Below, piece by piece: positions 9,182 through 18,188 of a stretch of DNA of 64,000 nt (the first letter of the stretch is position 1; each line of letters starts with the position of its first letter). Below the pieces are notes generated by a model, which did no database searches, had not been told where the DNA came from, and was given only the letters and a program-made list of their open reading frames with translations. The stretch comes from Symmachiella dynata (GTDB lineage: Bacteria; Planctomycetota; Planctomycetia; Planctomycetales; Planctomycetaceae). Made by a program: the position numbers and the translations under genes. The stretch spans positions 4,951,001 to 5,015,000 of the forward strand of contig NZ_CP036276.1 in NCBI RefSeq assembly GCF_007747995.1. Reading direction: 5' to 3'.

Positions 9182-10387
9182 ATGGATGCTCCAGCTATGT
9201 CGTCCCCTTCGATAAAAATTGACAAGAAAAATGCCATCGATCTAGTCATGCAGTTGATGGCCATTCCCGGAAAGAGCGGTGAAGAATCGCTGGCCGCCGA
9301 TTTTATCATCGATCAACTACGCTCAGCCGGCGTCCCTGCGAGCGCGATTACCGCCGACAATACGCACAAAAAAAGCCCGATCGGCGGAGAGCGCGGAAAC
9401 CTGATTGTCAAACTCCCGGGAACCATCCGTGGTCCACGACGGCTGCTGATGGCGCATATCGATACGGTTCCGCTCTGCGTCGGCGCGCGGCCGGTGCGCA
9501 AAGGGAATTTCGTGACCTCCCGCGATGCGAGTACGGCACTGGGGGCTGATGACCGTGCCGGCGCCACGGTTGTGTTGAACACAGCCATCGAATTGATCAA
9601 ACAAAAATTACCACACCCCCCGTTGACCCTCCTGTGGCCTGTTCAAGAAGAAATCGGCTTGTGGGGCGCCCGCAACGCAAGCCTGTCCAAATTGGGGAAT
9701 CCCAAACTCTGCTTCAACTGGGATGGCTACGCGGCGGAGATGGTCTGTATTGGGGCGACCGGTGATTATCTGATCGAAATCCAGATAGAGGGGATCGCCA
9801 GCCATGCCGGCGTTCATCCCGAACAAGGGGTCAGTGCGGCGGTCATTGCCGCCAAAGCAATCGCCGATCTTGAAGCCGGAGGATGGTTGGGCCTCGTGCA
9901 AAAGGGCAAGCAGGCCGGGACCAGCAACATCGGTGTGATCGAGGGGGGCGCAGCGACAAATGTGGTGATGCCCACATTATCAATTCGCGCCGAAGCCCGA
10001 AGTCACAACCCGAAATTTCGCTCCCGAATTGTCAAAGAGATCGAACAGGCATTTCGCCGCGCCTGCCGGTCCACCAAGAACGATGCCGGCAAAACTGGCC
10101 GCATCGAATTCCAGTCGGACCTCAAGTATGAATCATTCCGACTCGACGAAGAGACCCCCGTGGTCCAAGCCGCCTACACGGCTCTGGAGTCGGTTGGACT
10201 GCAAGGTCAGCCCCGGATTGCCAACGGCGGATTAGACGCCAATTGGCTAACCGCGCGGGGATTGCCGACCGTCACCTTCGGCTGTGGACAGATGAACCCT
10301 CACACAGTCAACGAAACTTTAGACGTCGCTGCATTCTTGGATGCCTGTAAAGTGGCACTGGCGGTAGCAACCGAAGCTCAAGCCTGA
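9182..10387 (+). CDS. M20-family metallopeptidase (peptidase T-like)
   Basis: A cytoplasmic di-zinc aminopeptidase of the M20 family, closest in pattern to tripeptidase PepT. Metal and catalytic signatures appear in order: AHIDTVP, GADDRAG, PVQEEIGLWG, NWDG and a C-terminal NPHTVNE. The lid/dimerisation domain lies between, around IEGIASHAGVHPE. Length about 400 residues is normal. The frame is open upstream to 9029, but the terminator at 9122-9151 lies in that part, so ATG 9152, 9182 or 9197 are the credible starts; none has a clear Shine-Dalgarno. Family assignment is strong; peptide specificity is not. Confidence 0.9.
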   Translation: MDAPAMSSPSIKIDKKNAIDLVMQLMAIPGKSGEESLAADFIIDQLRSAGVPASAITADNTHKKSPIGGERGNLIVKLPGTIRGPRRLLMAHIDTVPLCVGARPVRKGNFVTSRDASTALGADDRAGATVVLNTAIELIKQKLPHPPLTLLWPVQEEIGLWGARNASLSKLGNPKLCFNWDGYAAEMVCIGATGDYLIEIQIEGIASHAGVHPEQGVSAAVIAAKAIADLEAGGWLGLVQKGKQAGTSNIGVIEGGAATNVVMPTLSIRAEARSHNPKFRSRIVKEIEQAFRRACRSTKNDAGKTGRIEFQSDLKYESFRLDEETPVVQAAYTALESVGLQGQPRIANGGLDANWLTARGLPTVTFGCGQMNPHTVNETLDVAAFLDACKVALAVATEAQA

Positions 10388-10744
10388 CAGGGCGATGATG
10401 GACTGACTGTAGGGACGAATCGCGTCGTTTAGCGACCGAAATCCCCAGTTTTCAGTAGATCCCTCTTGCGTAGAAATCGGCGGACGCTTACTTTGTATCA
10501 CAAAGTACGGTTAACTCTCCGTGCGAAATCCGGGTGTGTAGTTTGTGCGAATCCCGTAATCGGACATTGTTCTGAGTGGTTACCCGAAGTTTCCCGTCGA
10601 CTCAGTTTGCGTTGGACACCCTAAACTGTACAATCTCAGATGGTTATCTCAGCCATGATTGCGGCACGATTTAAGAATGAAAGCGCCCATCGTTGGAGTC
10701 CGGAAAGGATTCCGAGTGTCCTACACGGGAACGTGAACGCCCCT
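10388..10744. other. intergenic region upstream of prenyl synthase
   Basis: About 350 bases with no convincing gene. A possible promoter for the prenyl synthase is marked separately at 10607-10634. The prenyl synthase frame is open back to 10640, but that extension has no family similarity. Confidence 0.5.
10607..10634 (+). promoter_or_regulatory. possible sigma70-type promoter for prenyl synthase and dxs
   Basis: TTGCGT (10607-10612), 16 bases, then TACAAT (10629-10634). Transcription would begin near 10641, which agrees with translation starting at the later ATG (10745) rather than 10640. The -35 matches consensus only at TTG. Confidence 0.35.
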
Positions 10745-11641
10745 ATGGCCAAATCGGCAGTATTACTCCACGAGTCTTGGAACGCACTTCGATCCGACGT
10801 CGAAACTGCTCTCGAGCAGTACGTTGAGAGTGCGCCCGACTGTCCTGAGCAATTGGCGCAGGCCATGTCCTACAGTCTGATGGCTGGGGGAAAACGACTA
10901 CGTCCGATTTTGGTATTGTTAGCCTGCGAAGCGTGTGGAGGCGATTCGGCTGTGGCCATGCCGGCAGCCTGCGCGATCGAAATGGTGCACACCTATTCGC
11001 TGATTCATGATGACTTACCCGCAATGGATGATGACGATCTACGGCGCGGTCGACCGACCAATCACGTGGTCCATGGAGAAGCCACCGCGATTTTGGCCGG
11101 CGACGCATTATTGACATTGGCATTTGAAGTGCTGGCCAGCGACATTCAACCGCCGCGCGTCGCAGCCGCCTGTTGTGCCGATCTGGCCTCTGCCGCCGGA
11201 CGTGCTGGCATGGTGGGAGGCCAAATTGCTGACTTGGAAGCGGAAACCCTGGAATCACCGACCCTGGAACAATTGGAACAGATCCACCGCCGCAAGACCG
11301 GCCGCTTGCTCACCAGCGCACTCACGCTGGGGGGACGCATTGCCCAGGCAAACGATGACGCATTCCAGGCTCTGACAACCTACGGACAATGCCTTGGCTT
11401 GGCGTTTCAAATCACCGACGACCTGTTGGACATTGCCGGAGACGCAAAGACCTTAGGCAAAAGTACGGGCAAAGATGTTGCACAAGGAAAATTAACCTAC
11501 CCGGCACTCTTGGGTGTCGAGGAAAGCCAAAACCGGGCTCGCAGCCTCATCAACCAGGCATGCCGCAATGTGGAAATGTTTGGTGATCGTGGCCAGCGAT
11601 TGGAAGCATTGGCCCGTTTTGTTTTAGAAAGAGATCATTAA
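10745..11641 (+). CDS. ispA: polyprenyl synthetase (farnesyl/geranylgeranyl diphosphate synthase)
   Basis: Head-to-tail prenyltransferase making C15/C20 isoprenoid diphosphates from IPP and DMAPP. From the ATG at 10745 it is 298 residues, the usual IspA length, beginning MAKSAVLLHE. The first Asp-rich motif DDLPAMDDDD is near residues 89-98 and the second, ITDDLLD, near 220; KTGRLL and GGKRLRP are also present. The residues before the first Asp-rich motif (MVHTYSLIH) place it in the IspA/CrtE group, but chain length cannot be fixed by eye. dxs follows 111 bases downstream on the same strand, the common bacterial ispA-dxs pairing. Confidence 0.92.
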   Translation: MAKSAVLLHESWNALRSDVETALEQYVESAPDCPEQLAQAMSYSLMAGGKRLRPILVLLACEACGGDSAVAMPAACAIEMVHTYSLIHDDLPAMDDDDLRRGRPTNHVVHGEATAILAGDALLTLAFEVLASDIQPPRVAAACCADLASAAGRAGMVGGQIADLEAETLESPTLEQLEQIHRRKTGRLLTSALTLGGRIAQANDDAFQALTTYGQCLGLAFQITDDLLDIAGDAKTLGKSTGKDVAQGKLTYPALLGVEESQNRARSLINQACRNVEMFGDRGQRLEALARFVLERDH

Positions 11642-11752
11642 AGCGATGCCTTTACCTAGATGGGTCGGATCCGAAGAACGATAAACCGGGCTCGATGCTC
11701 GTATCGGATTTTTCACTGATAAACTGGAAACCCCAGACGGACGATACACTTG

Positions 11753-13678
11753 ATGAATGAATTGCTTTCTACGATCGATTCGCCGAAGGATTTGGCCAAA
11801 TTCAGCGACGACCAATTGACACAATTGGCGGCTGAGATTCGGGAAGCATTGTGTACGGTCGTATCTGATCGGACCGCTCACTTTGCCAGCAATTTGGGTG
11901 TCGTAGAACTGTGCATCGCCCTGCACTTGGTCTACGACTTTTCACAAGACCGGCTGATCTGGGATACCGGCCATCAGGTGTATCCACACAAATTGATCAC
12001 CGGCCGTTATCATGAATTCCCCACCATGCGCCGCAAGGGGGGATTGATGGGATTTCCCAATCCCCACGAAAGCCCCTACGACCTGTTCATGACCGGGCAT
12101 GCCGGGAGCAGCGTTTCCACCGTATTGGGCCTGAAAACCGGCGATGATTTGTTGGGGCATGACGAGCGCAAAGCGGTCGCGGTGATCGGCGACGGGGCGC
12201 TCCCCTCGGGGATCGTGTTCGAGGCAATGAACAATGCCGCCGAACTCAAAAAAGATATGTTGGTGATCCTCAACGACAACGAAATGGGCATCTGCCCCCG
12301 CGTGGGAGGATTGGGCAAAACACTGGACAAAGCCCGCACCACGCCGTTGTATGGTGAATTTAAAAAAGATGTTTCCTGGATTCTGAACCAAATCCCCTTG
12401 GTTGGTGGTTCGGTGGAAAAAGCATTGGTGCAAACCAGGGACGCGATCAAGGCGTCGCTGCATGGCGGCATGCTGTTTGAGGAAATGGGTTTCCGGTACA
12501 TCGGTCCGATTGACGGGCACGATTTGGCCACCTTGCGGGAATACCTGGAGATGGTCAAACACCTCAAAGGTCCCGTGCTGTTGCATATCTTCACGGAGAA
12601 AGGGCACGGGTTCAAACCGGCTGCCGAAGATCCCGTGATGTTTCACACTCCGCCCCCCTTTGAACGCAACGGCCACGATAGCGTGGTCTCGGTCAAAAAG
12701 AGCAGCAGCCGCGCCTATACCAATGTGGCTAGCGAAGCCATTCATGCTGCCATGCGTCGTGACAAACGTGTCTCGGTGTTGACGGCCGCGATGTGCGAAG
12801 GAAACAAATTGGGGAAGGTCCGCTCCGAATTTCCCGACCGATTTTTTGACACTGGCATTTGCGAAGGGCATGCGGTGGCCTTCGCTGCCGGGATGGCCAA
12901 AGCTGGAGCACGGCCGGTTGTTGACATCTACAGCACATTTCTGCAGCGCAGTTTCGATCAGATTTTCCAGGAAGTCGCCCTGCAAAATCTGCCGGTCACA
13001 TTTTGTCTTGACCGCGCCGGACTCTGCGGGCCCGATGGTCCCACACACCACGGGGTGTTTGACGTAGGATATATGCGTCTGTTCCCCAATATGGTCGTGA
13101 TGGCGCCCGGCGATGAGAAGGATGTCTCCGCCATGCTCGACTTTGCATTGGATTTCGACGGTCCTGTTTCGATTCGCTATCCAAAAACCGGCGCGGATCT
13201 TGTGGAACGTCCGCTTGCTCCCATTGAAATCGGACACTCCGAGATTTTGGAATGGGGAGAGGACGGCACGATTGTCGCCTTCGGAGCAACTTTGGCTGCA
13301 TCGATTCAAGCAGCGGCGCGACTGCGTAAAGAAGGACTCGAAATCGGCGTGGTGAATGCACGATTTGTGAAACCACTTGATACTGCAACAATCCTCCGCG
13401 CCATCGACGAGACGGGCTTTGTGCTGACTGTCGAAGAAGGCGTCCTTGCGGGCGGGTTTGGATCGGCTGTGCTAGAAGCGGCCAATGCCGAGGGACGCCG
13501 CACCGATCATATTCATCGCCTGGGAATTTCCGATCAATTTGTCGAGCATGGTGACCGAGGCGAGTTGTTGGCCGATTTGGGGTTGGACGCCGAGGGAATC
13601 TTCCAAGCCGCCCTCCAGCAAGTCGAACGCGCCGGTGCCACCAAGGACTGGGGAAACAGACTAGAGCACCCCGCTTGA
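11753..13678 (+). CDS. dxs: 1-deoxy-D-xylulose-5-phosphate synthase
   Basis: DXS joins pyruvate and glyceraldehyde-3-phosphate in the first step of the MEP isoprenoid pathway, using thiamine diphosphate. The 641-residue length is standard. Thiamine diphosphate and metal signatures GHAGSSVST, GDGALPSG and NDNEMGI are in the N-terminal domain; the central pyrimidine-binding domain has EGHAVAFAAGMAKAG and the DXS-specific FCLDRAGLCGPDGPTHHG; the C-terminal transketolase domain ends the protein. ATG 11753 is preferred over the immediately preceding in-frame TTG. It lies downstream of the prenyl synthase, so the two probably form a small isoprenoid operon. A palindrome follows 43 bases after the stop. 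Confidence 0.97.
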   Translation: MNELLSTIDSPKDLAKFSDDQLTQLAAEIREALCTVVSDRTAHFASNLGVVELCIALHLVYDFSQDRLIWDTGHQVYPHKLITGRYHEFPTMRRKGGLMGFPNPHESPYDLFMTGHAGSSVSTVLGLKTGDDLLGHDERKAVAVIGDGALPSGIVFEAMNNAAELKKDMLVILNDNEMGICPRVGGLGKTLDKARTTPLYGEFKKDVSWILNQIPLVGGSVEKALVQTRDAIKASLHGGMLFEEMGFRYIGPIDGHDLATLREYLEMVKHLKGPVLLHIFTEKGHGFKPAAEDPVMFHTPPPFERNGHDSVVSVKKSSSRAYTNVASEAIHAAMRRDKRVSVLTAAMCEGNKLGKVRSEFPDRFFDTGICEGHAVAFAAGMAKAGARPVVDIYSTFLQRSFDQIFQEVALQNLPVTFCLDRAGLCGPDGPTHHGVFDVGYMRLFPNMVVMAPGDEKDVSAMLDFALDFDGPVSIRYPKTGADLVERPLAPIEIGHSEILEWGEDGTIVAFGATLAASIQAAARLRKEGLEIGVVNARFVKPLDTATILRAIDETGFVLTVEEGVLAGGFGSAVLEAANAEGRRTDHIHRLGISDQFVEHGDRGELLADLGLDAEGIFQAALQQVERAGATKDWGNRLEHPA

Positions 13679-13720
13679 TTGCTGTTTCCCGCCGAATTTC
13701 TTGTGCAGTGCCCTTTTGCA

Positions 13721-13760
13721 TGTGACCGGTTCAATCTCATCGGTTGATCAACCGGTCACA
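13721..13760. repeat. nested inverted repeat after dxs
   Basis: TGTGACCGGTT (13721-13731) is the exact reverse complement of AACCGGTCACA (13750-13760). The right part also contains a perfect 14-base palindrome, CGGTTGATCAACCG (13741-13754). No T tract follows, so it is not a standard intrinsic terminator; it could be a 3'-end hairpin for dxs or a dimeric regulator site. Confidence 0.7.
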
Positions 13761-13846
13761 GAGCGCCCGACAGTTGCTTCGAGACGACAATTCTCGGCTG
13801 TCCCAAGCGGCTGATTGATCTGTTTCAGAACACAGATCGTCAAATC

Positions 13847-13875
13847 TTGCCTGATCTTCCGCGATTGCCTACAAT
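13847..13875 (+). promoter_or_regulatory. probable sigma70-type promoter for S41 protease
   Basis: TTGCCT (13847-13852), a 17-base spacer, then TACAAT (13870-13875). Predicted transcription start is near 13882, leaving a leader of about 110 bases before the protease ATG. Confidence 0.5.
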
Positions 13876-13994
13876 CGTAGTGATGTCGAGGTGTGCCGCT
13901 TGCACAATTGTGTGGCGTCCATTTTCGATGATTACAACTCCCAGGCCACTGGGCGTGGGGAGTGCTCTTGCCATCCGATTCGGAGGTCCGGTGA

Positions 13995-15479
13995 ATGCGT
14001 TGTCAGTCATTAATTGTCGCTTGGGTATTGGTTTTGAGCACCATGGCACTTGGTGGCCCGGTCTCTGCAGACGAACCCGCGAAAGAGGCGGAAACAGCCA
14101 AAGAGATCAAAGACAAAGACTATGAGATGTTCAAATTGTTTGTCGACAGTTTTGAACAGATCGATCGAAATTACGTCAAGGAGGTCGACCGCCGTGAGTT
14201 GATGGAAGCGGCCATTCAGGGCATGCTCCGCAAGCTCGACCCCTATTCGAATTATATCAGCCCGGAAAACCTGCGGGCGTTTAGCGATTCGGTCGAACAG
14301 CAATTCGGCGGAATCGGGATTCAGGTCACGCTCGACCCAACAACGCACCGTTTGACTGTTGCCGCCCCGTTGCCCGGCGCTCCGGCGCAAAAAGCGGGTG
14401 TCAGACCGGGAGACGTCATTACGGACATCGAATCGGAATCGACTGAAAACTTTGACATCGAGGACGCCGTCAAACTTCTCCGCGGCCAACCGGGCGAACC
14501 GGTCAAAATCAAAGTTCTGCATCGCGGCGAAACCGAACCGGTGGAAGTGACCATCGTCCGCGACATCATCCGCGTCGCCACCGTGCGAGGCCTGAGCTAC
14601 AAAGAGGACGGTAGCTGGAGCTATTTTGTCGATGAAAAACACAAGATCGCTTATCTGCACCTGACGACCTTTAGCCGTAATTCCTACGAAGAACTCAAAG
14701 AGACGATGGAAACATTGTCTGAAGAGGGCATCAAAGGCTTGATCTTGGATCTGCGTTTCAATCCCGGCGGGTTGCTTTCCGTGGCGACGGAAATTTCCGA
14801 CATGTTCGTCGAAGAGGGAAAAATCGTTAGCACCAAAGGCCGTAACACGCAGGAGCAGGTCTTCTCGGCGAAAAAGCAGGGGACGTACAGCGATTTCCCC
14901 ATGGTGATCTTGGTGAATCGTTACAGCGCCTCGGCGAGCGAAATTGTCTCCGCCTGTCTTCAAGACCACAAACGCGCGTTGATCATCGGCGAGCGGACTT
15001 GGGGCAAAGGGAGCGTGCAAAACGTCATCAATCTTGACTATGACGATAGTGCGTTGAAACTGACGACGGCCAGTTACCATCGTCCCAGCGGAAAAAACAT
15101 CCATCGCTTCCCTGGTGCCAAGGAGGAAGATGAATGGGGCGTGATGCCGGACGAGAACTATAAGATCCGCCTGGGAGACCGGGAAATCGGCAATTTACAT
15201 AGCCATCTCGCTGAACGGGAACTTTTCAAACCCAGCGACGGCGAAGACAAAGATGAAGAGCCGAAAGAAACATTCGCTGACCGGCAACTCGAAGCAGCAG
15301 TCGCCTACTTAGCAGCCAAGATCGACGGTGTCGAACCACCGAATCCGACGACGCCTGCTAAAGAAGAGGGTGACAACGACGAAGTCGCCAAACAGGACGA
15401 TGCGAAAGTGCCCGAGACGAAAGAGGATCCTAAGCCGGAACCGGAATCCAAACCAGAACCGGAATCCAAACCGGAATAA
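13995..15479 (+). CDS. S41 carboxyl-terminal processing peptidase
   Basis: Exported CtpA/Prc-type serine protease of 494 residues. Signal peptide 1-25 (cleavage near VSA), helical N-terminal region, PDZ domain about 100-190 (GGIGIQV ... AGVRPGDVI), and S41 core about 215-400. The Ser/Lys dyad is Ser313 in YSASASE and Lys338 in TWGKGS, exactly 25 residues apart as in E. coli Prc. The tail (about 430-494) is low complexity, acidic, and ends in tandem PEPESK units encoded by near-identical 18-base repeats, as often seen in exported planctomycete proteins. It has its own promoter candidate and a terminator after the stop. Likely quality control or maturation of envelope proteins. Confidence 0.95.
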   Translation: MRCQSLIVAWVLVLSTMALGGPVSADEPAKEAETAKEIKDKDYEMFKLFVDSFEQIDRNYVKEVDRRELMEAAIQGMLRKLDPYSNYISPENLRAFSDSVEQQFGGIGIQVTLDPTTHRLTVAAPLPGAPAQKAGVRPGDVITDIESESTENFDIEDAVKLLRGQPGEPVKIKVLHRGETEPVEVTIVRDIIRVATVRGLSYKEDGSWSYFVDEKHKIAYLHLTTFSRNSYEELKETMETLSEEGIKGLILDLRFNPGGLLSVATEISDMFVEEGKIVSTKGRNTQEQVFSAKKQGTYSDFPMVILVNRYSASASEIVSACLQDHKRALIIGERTWGKGSVQNVINLDYDDSALKLTTASYHRPSGKNIHRFPGAKEEDEWGVMPDENYKIRLGDREIGNLHSHLAERELFKPSDGEDKDEEPKETFADRQLEAAVAYLAAKIDGVEPPNPTTPAKEEGDNDEVAKQDDAKVPETKEDPKPEPESKPEPESKPE

Positions 15480-15529
15480 CCGGGGAAATCTTCACCGGCG
15501 ACTTTCCCAGCATGTTTCTCCAGCAACAC

Positions 15530-15571
15530 ACGACCGCGGAGGCCCCATCAGGTTCTCCCGGTCGTTTTTTT
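15530..15571 (+). terminator. intrinsic terminator after the S41 protease
   Basis: ACGACCG (15530-15536) pairs with CGGTCGT (15559-15565), extended by GGAG/CTCC across a one-base bulge, followed by seven T. It separates the protease from tsaD, whose start lies 20 bases beyond, so tsaD must be read from very close by or by read-through. Confidence 0.85.
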
Positions 15572-15591
15572 AGCGCGGATACTTAAGTGCA

Positions 15592-16659
15592 GTGACCGAT
15601 AATTTGCCATCCGATGAATCTGGTGCCGGTGATCGGCGATTGATTTTAGCCATCGAGTCTTCGTGCGACGAGACGGCGGCTTCGGTCATCGATAGCGACC
15701 TGAACATCCTGGCCAATGTCGTTGCCTCCCAAACGGATCTGCACCAACGCTTTGGCGGGGTGGTTCCGGAAATCGCTTCGCGGGCGCATGTCGAAAACAT
15801 TCTGCCAGTGATCGACGAGTCCTTACGGCAAGCCAATGCCACGCTACAGGACCTGTCGGCAATCGCCGCAGTGACGCACCCCGGCCTCGTTGGCTCACTT
15901 TTGATTGGATTGACCGCGGCTAAAACATTGGCTGCGGTCTTCGATCTTCCGTTGGTGGCCGTCGACCATCTCCAGGCGCACATTTTTGCCTGCCGTCTGG
16001 CCGCTGGCCGTGATGTGTTTCCCGCCGTGGGATTGGTCGTCAGCGGCGGGCATACGAATTTGTATGACTGCCAAGCGCCATTGGAAATGGAGTTGTTAGG
16101 CTCCACGATCGACGACGCCGCCGGCGAAGCCTTTGACAAGGTGGCGGCCATGCTGGGGCTGGAGTATCCCGGGGGCCCCTCGATTGAGCGGGCCGCACGC
16201 AACGGCAATCCAGCGGCCTATGATTTCCCGCGTTCTTTTATCAAACAAGATCGACTGGAATTCAGTTTCAGTGGGTTGAAGACAGCTGTGTTGTATCGCG
16301 CTGCAGGGCAACAGGCAAAAACCGTTGATCCCGCATCGCTATCCCGGCAGCAAATCGCCGATATCGCTGCAAGTTTTCAAGAGGCGGTCGTTGATGTGCT
16401 CGCGGCAAAATGCGGGCAAGCCTTGCAGCAACTGGGCTATCGCACACTCTGCGTGGGAGGCGGCGTCGCAGCCAACGGCCGACTGCGGGAAAAACTGACT
16501 GACGTAACGTCACAATGCGGCGCGGAATTGATTATTCCGCCCATGGAATTGTGTACCGACAATGCGGCGATGGCGGCGATTGCGTGGGAATTGCTTGCCC
16601 GCGGCGAAACGGTCGCCTTGGATGTGGGTGTACAACCCGGTCTGGTGCGTAAGAAATAG
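15592..16659 (+). CDS. tsaD: tRNA N6-adenosine threonylcarbamoyltransferase
   Basis: TsaD transfers the threonylcarbamoyl group from TC-AMP to A37 of tRNAs reading ANN codons, acting with TsaB and TsaE. The 355-residue protein has the ASKHA-fold signatures: IESSCDET near residue 21, [16 protein letters not shown], the metal-binding HLQAH with His126 and His130, VVSGGHT, and VGGGVAANG near the C-terminus. Start is GTG at 15592, with no clear Shine-Dalgarno. Essential in most bacteria. It converges on the minus-strand TPR gene 39 bases downstream. tsaB and tsaE are not in the window. Confidence 0.97.
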   Translation: MTDNLPSDESGAGDRRLILAIESSCDETAASVIDSDLNILANVVASQTDLHQRFGGVVPEIASRAHVENILPVIDESLRQANATLQDLSAIAAVTHPGLVGSLLIGLTAAKTLAAVFDLPLVAVDHLQAHIFACRLAAGRDVFPAVGLVVSGGHTNLYDCQAPLEMELLGSTIDDAAGEAFDKVAAMLGLEYPGGPSIERAARNGNPAAYDFPRSFIKQDRLEFSFSGLKTAVLYRAAGQQAKTVDPASLSRQQIADIAASFQEAVVDVLAAKCGQALQQLGYRTLCVGGGVAANGRLREKLTDVTSQCGAELIIPPMELCTDNAAMAAIAWELLARGETVALDVGVQPGLVRKK

Positions 16660-16698
16660 CTGGAACGCATTTTTGTCGTTCGCTGCGATTCGGGTGCC

Positions 16699-18099
16699 TC
16701 AATTGCCGCTGCCGGTGTTGAGGAAACTAAAGGTGAACACATCGGTGACCTGTGAAAATGTGGGCGTGAGTCGCATGCGAACATAGCGGCGGTCCGCAGA
16801 AATGACGGCCGACGCTGACAGCGAAGAGCCTTCGGGAATGACAGAGATCACCGGTTGATACCCAACGCCCGCGCGGCGGTTTCCGCCGGGTTTTGCTAAG
16901 CGGCGCGTTCTTAGAAAGTCGTCGCGGGCTTGTCGACCTTGCGCCGACGCTTGCACAATGCGGCTGCGATTGCGGACCGGAACCGGCGGGCGGGCCATGT
17001 GAGGCACCGCAGAGATGGTTACTGGTTGTGTACGACGTCCCTGTTTGAGTTGCACGCGTACGACCGTCTCCTCATCGGTCAGAGCAATCACCTGTGTCTT
17101 GGTTGTTTCCGAGTCGGTCCCCTTATACTGCGTCACTGTGAGCAAGGCGCGTTTGGCCACGACCCGGCCCCAGACATGTTGGATCTTGATGCGATAGGTG
17201 CCGGTGAGCGCTTGTGGATAGACAATCTCTTCGTAGGTCTCCGTTTGTCGCGGTCCCATGCCGTCGTGCAGCAGGACGCCGCCTGCCGGAGACTGTGGGT
17301 GTTGCAACGAGCAGAGCGTGCCATTGGGTTCCTCAATAATCAGATCCAAGTCCGCTTCTCCCTGCCAACGGAGAATGATCTGCATATCGTGGGTTTTAGC
17401 TGCGGCCATTTTCTCAGCAACGGCTTTCGCCTCGGCGGTCTTTCCGACTCGACTGAGCTCTTGTTCCAAATCGAGCAGCGCGTTTTCTGCTTGGCGATGC
17501 AGCAACTGGTGATCGGTGGTCCAAACGTGCGACAAGATACCCAACGCGGCCCATTGCACAGCATCGTTATCTTTAAGTTTTTTTGCCAATCGCAACCCCA
17601 AGGCGTATGGTTCAGGACGCGCGGGATTCAGTGAGGATGCTTGCCGGTACAAATGCAACGCACGGGGCAATTGTTGAAACCGCACAAGGTACGCGGCGGA
17701 CAGCATCATGCTGGATTGGTCGACGGTACGAAAATCGGACCGGGACAGCATGGCGCGTTCGATGTCGTCGGTCGAACGTTCCGCCAATTGCATCTCCAAG
17801 GGGAGCACTTCATACATCCACGTGCGGCCCTGTCCGTGCCGAATGGCGGCCTCTAAAAATGCGATCGCTCCCTCATGGTCCTTCAATTCAAAAATCGCTT
17901 TGAAGGGTGCGTGAAACTCGATCGGCTGCGGTGTATGCGTGGCAAAAAACTTGTCCCAAACCTCAACCGCATTGCCCTGCACGGGAATCGCCGGGAAGGG
18001 AATCGGCTTGAAATCTGCGGGATGTGGAGCCGAACTGGGGTCGGTTAATGCCGAAGCGGAGCCGGGATCTGCATCCCGACTCCGCTTCTTTTTTGACAA
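16699..18099 (-). CDS. TPR / DUF2135-like protein, probably the -1 frame extension of the VWA protein upstream
   Basis: A 466-residue open frame whose only available initiator near its 5' end is TTG 18099, without a Shine-Dalgarno. The frame remains open upstream for 27 more codons to the run of nine A at 18180-18188, where the preceding 840-residue gene stops. No ATG occurs until well inside conserved sequence. Contents: low-complexity Ser/Pro/Lys linker, helical TPR-like repeats (about 50-220, LPRALHLYRQASSLNPARPE), a beta domain with ILRWQGEADLDLIIEEPNG that resembles DUF2135/YfaP, and a basic C-terminal part. There is no signal peptide, which is odd for such domains unless it is translated as part of the upstream exported protein. 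I believe it is the C-terminal half of a protein of about 1,330 residues. Confidence 0.75.
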   Translation of the reverse strand: MSKKKRSRDADPGSASALTDPSSAPHPADFKPIPFPAIPVQGNAVEVWDKFFATHTPQPIEFHAPFKAIFELKDHEGAIAFLEAAIRHGQGRTWMYEVLPLEMQLAERSTDDIERAMLSRSDFRTVDQSSMMLSAAYLVRFQQLPRALHLYRQASSLNPARPEPYALGLRLAKKLKDNDAVQWAALGILSHVWTTDHQLLHRQAENALLDLEQELSRVGKTAEAKAVAEKMAAAKTHDMQIILRWQGEADLDLIIEEPNGTLCSLQHPQSPAGGVLLHDGMGPRQTETYEEIVYPQALTGTYRIKIQHVWGRVVAKRALLTVTQYKGTDSETTKTQVIALTDEETVVRVQLKQGRRTQPVTISAVPHMARPPVPVRNRSRIVQASAQGRQARDDFLRTRRLAKPGGNRRAGVGYQPVISVIPEGSSLSASAVISADRRYVRMRLTPTFSQVTDVFTFSFLNTGSGN

Positions 18100-18173
18100 G
18101 CTAGGTTGTTTGGCGGAACTATCCGTAGAGGCTTTGGAGCCCTTAACGGCGTCTTTGCCTTTCTGACGGCCCT

Positions 18174-18188
18174 TTACGGTTTTTTTTT
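18174..18188 (-). other. A9 slippery run joining two frames (possible programmed -1 frameshift)
   Basis: On the minus strand the coding sequence reads CAG AAA AAA AAA CCG TAA. Re-reading one A gives ACC GTA AAG and enters a frame open for 493 codons to 16699. In that second frame the nearest upstream stop (TGA) lies only a few codons before the run, so the shift has to happen at the run. Runs of nine A are documented sites of RNA-polymerase slippage and of ribosomal -1 shifts (Thermus dnaX is the classic A9 case). A homopolymer sequencing error or a real mutation would look the same. Confidence 0.65.

Larger units (their letters stand above)
13679..13994. other. intergenic region: palindrome and S41 protease promoter
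   Basis: About 315 bases with no gene. It holds the inverted repeat at 13721-13760 and a good promoter candidate at 13847-13875, both described separately. Confidence 0.6.

Noticed and set aside
11942-13309. 455-residue open frame antisense to dxs
   Set aside because: It lies entirely opposite dxs, has no domain signature, and arises from codon bias of the real gene.
14010-15104. 364-residue open frame antisense to the S41 protease
   Set aside because: Phe/Asp-rich composition typical of a reverse-strand shadow; no family pattern.
15436-15477. 18-base tandem repeats
   Set aside because: Coding for the PEPESK tail of the S41 protease.
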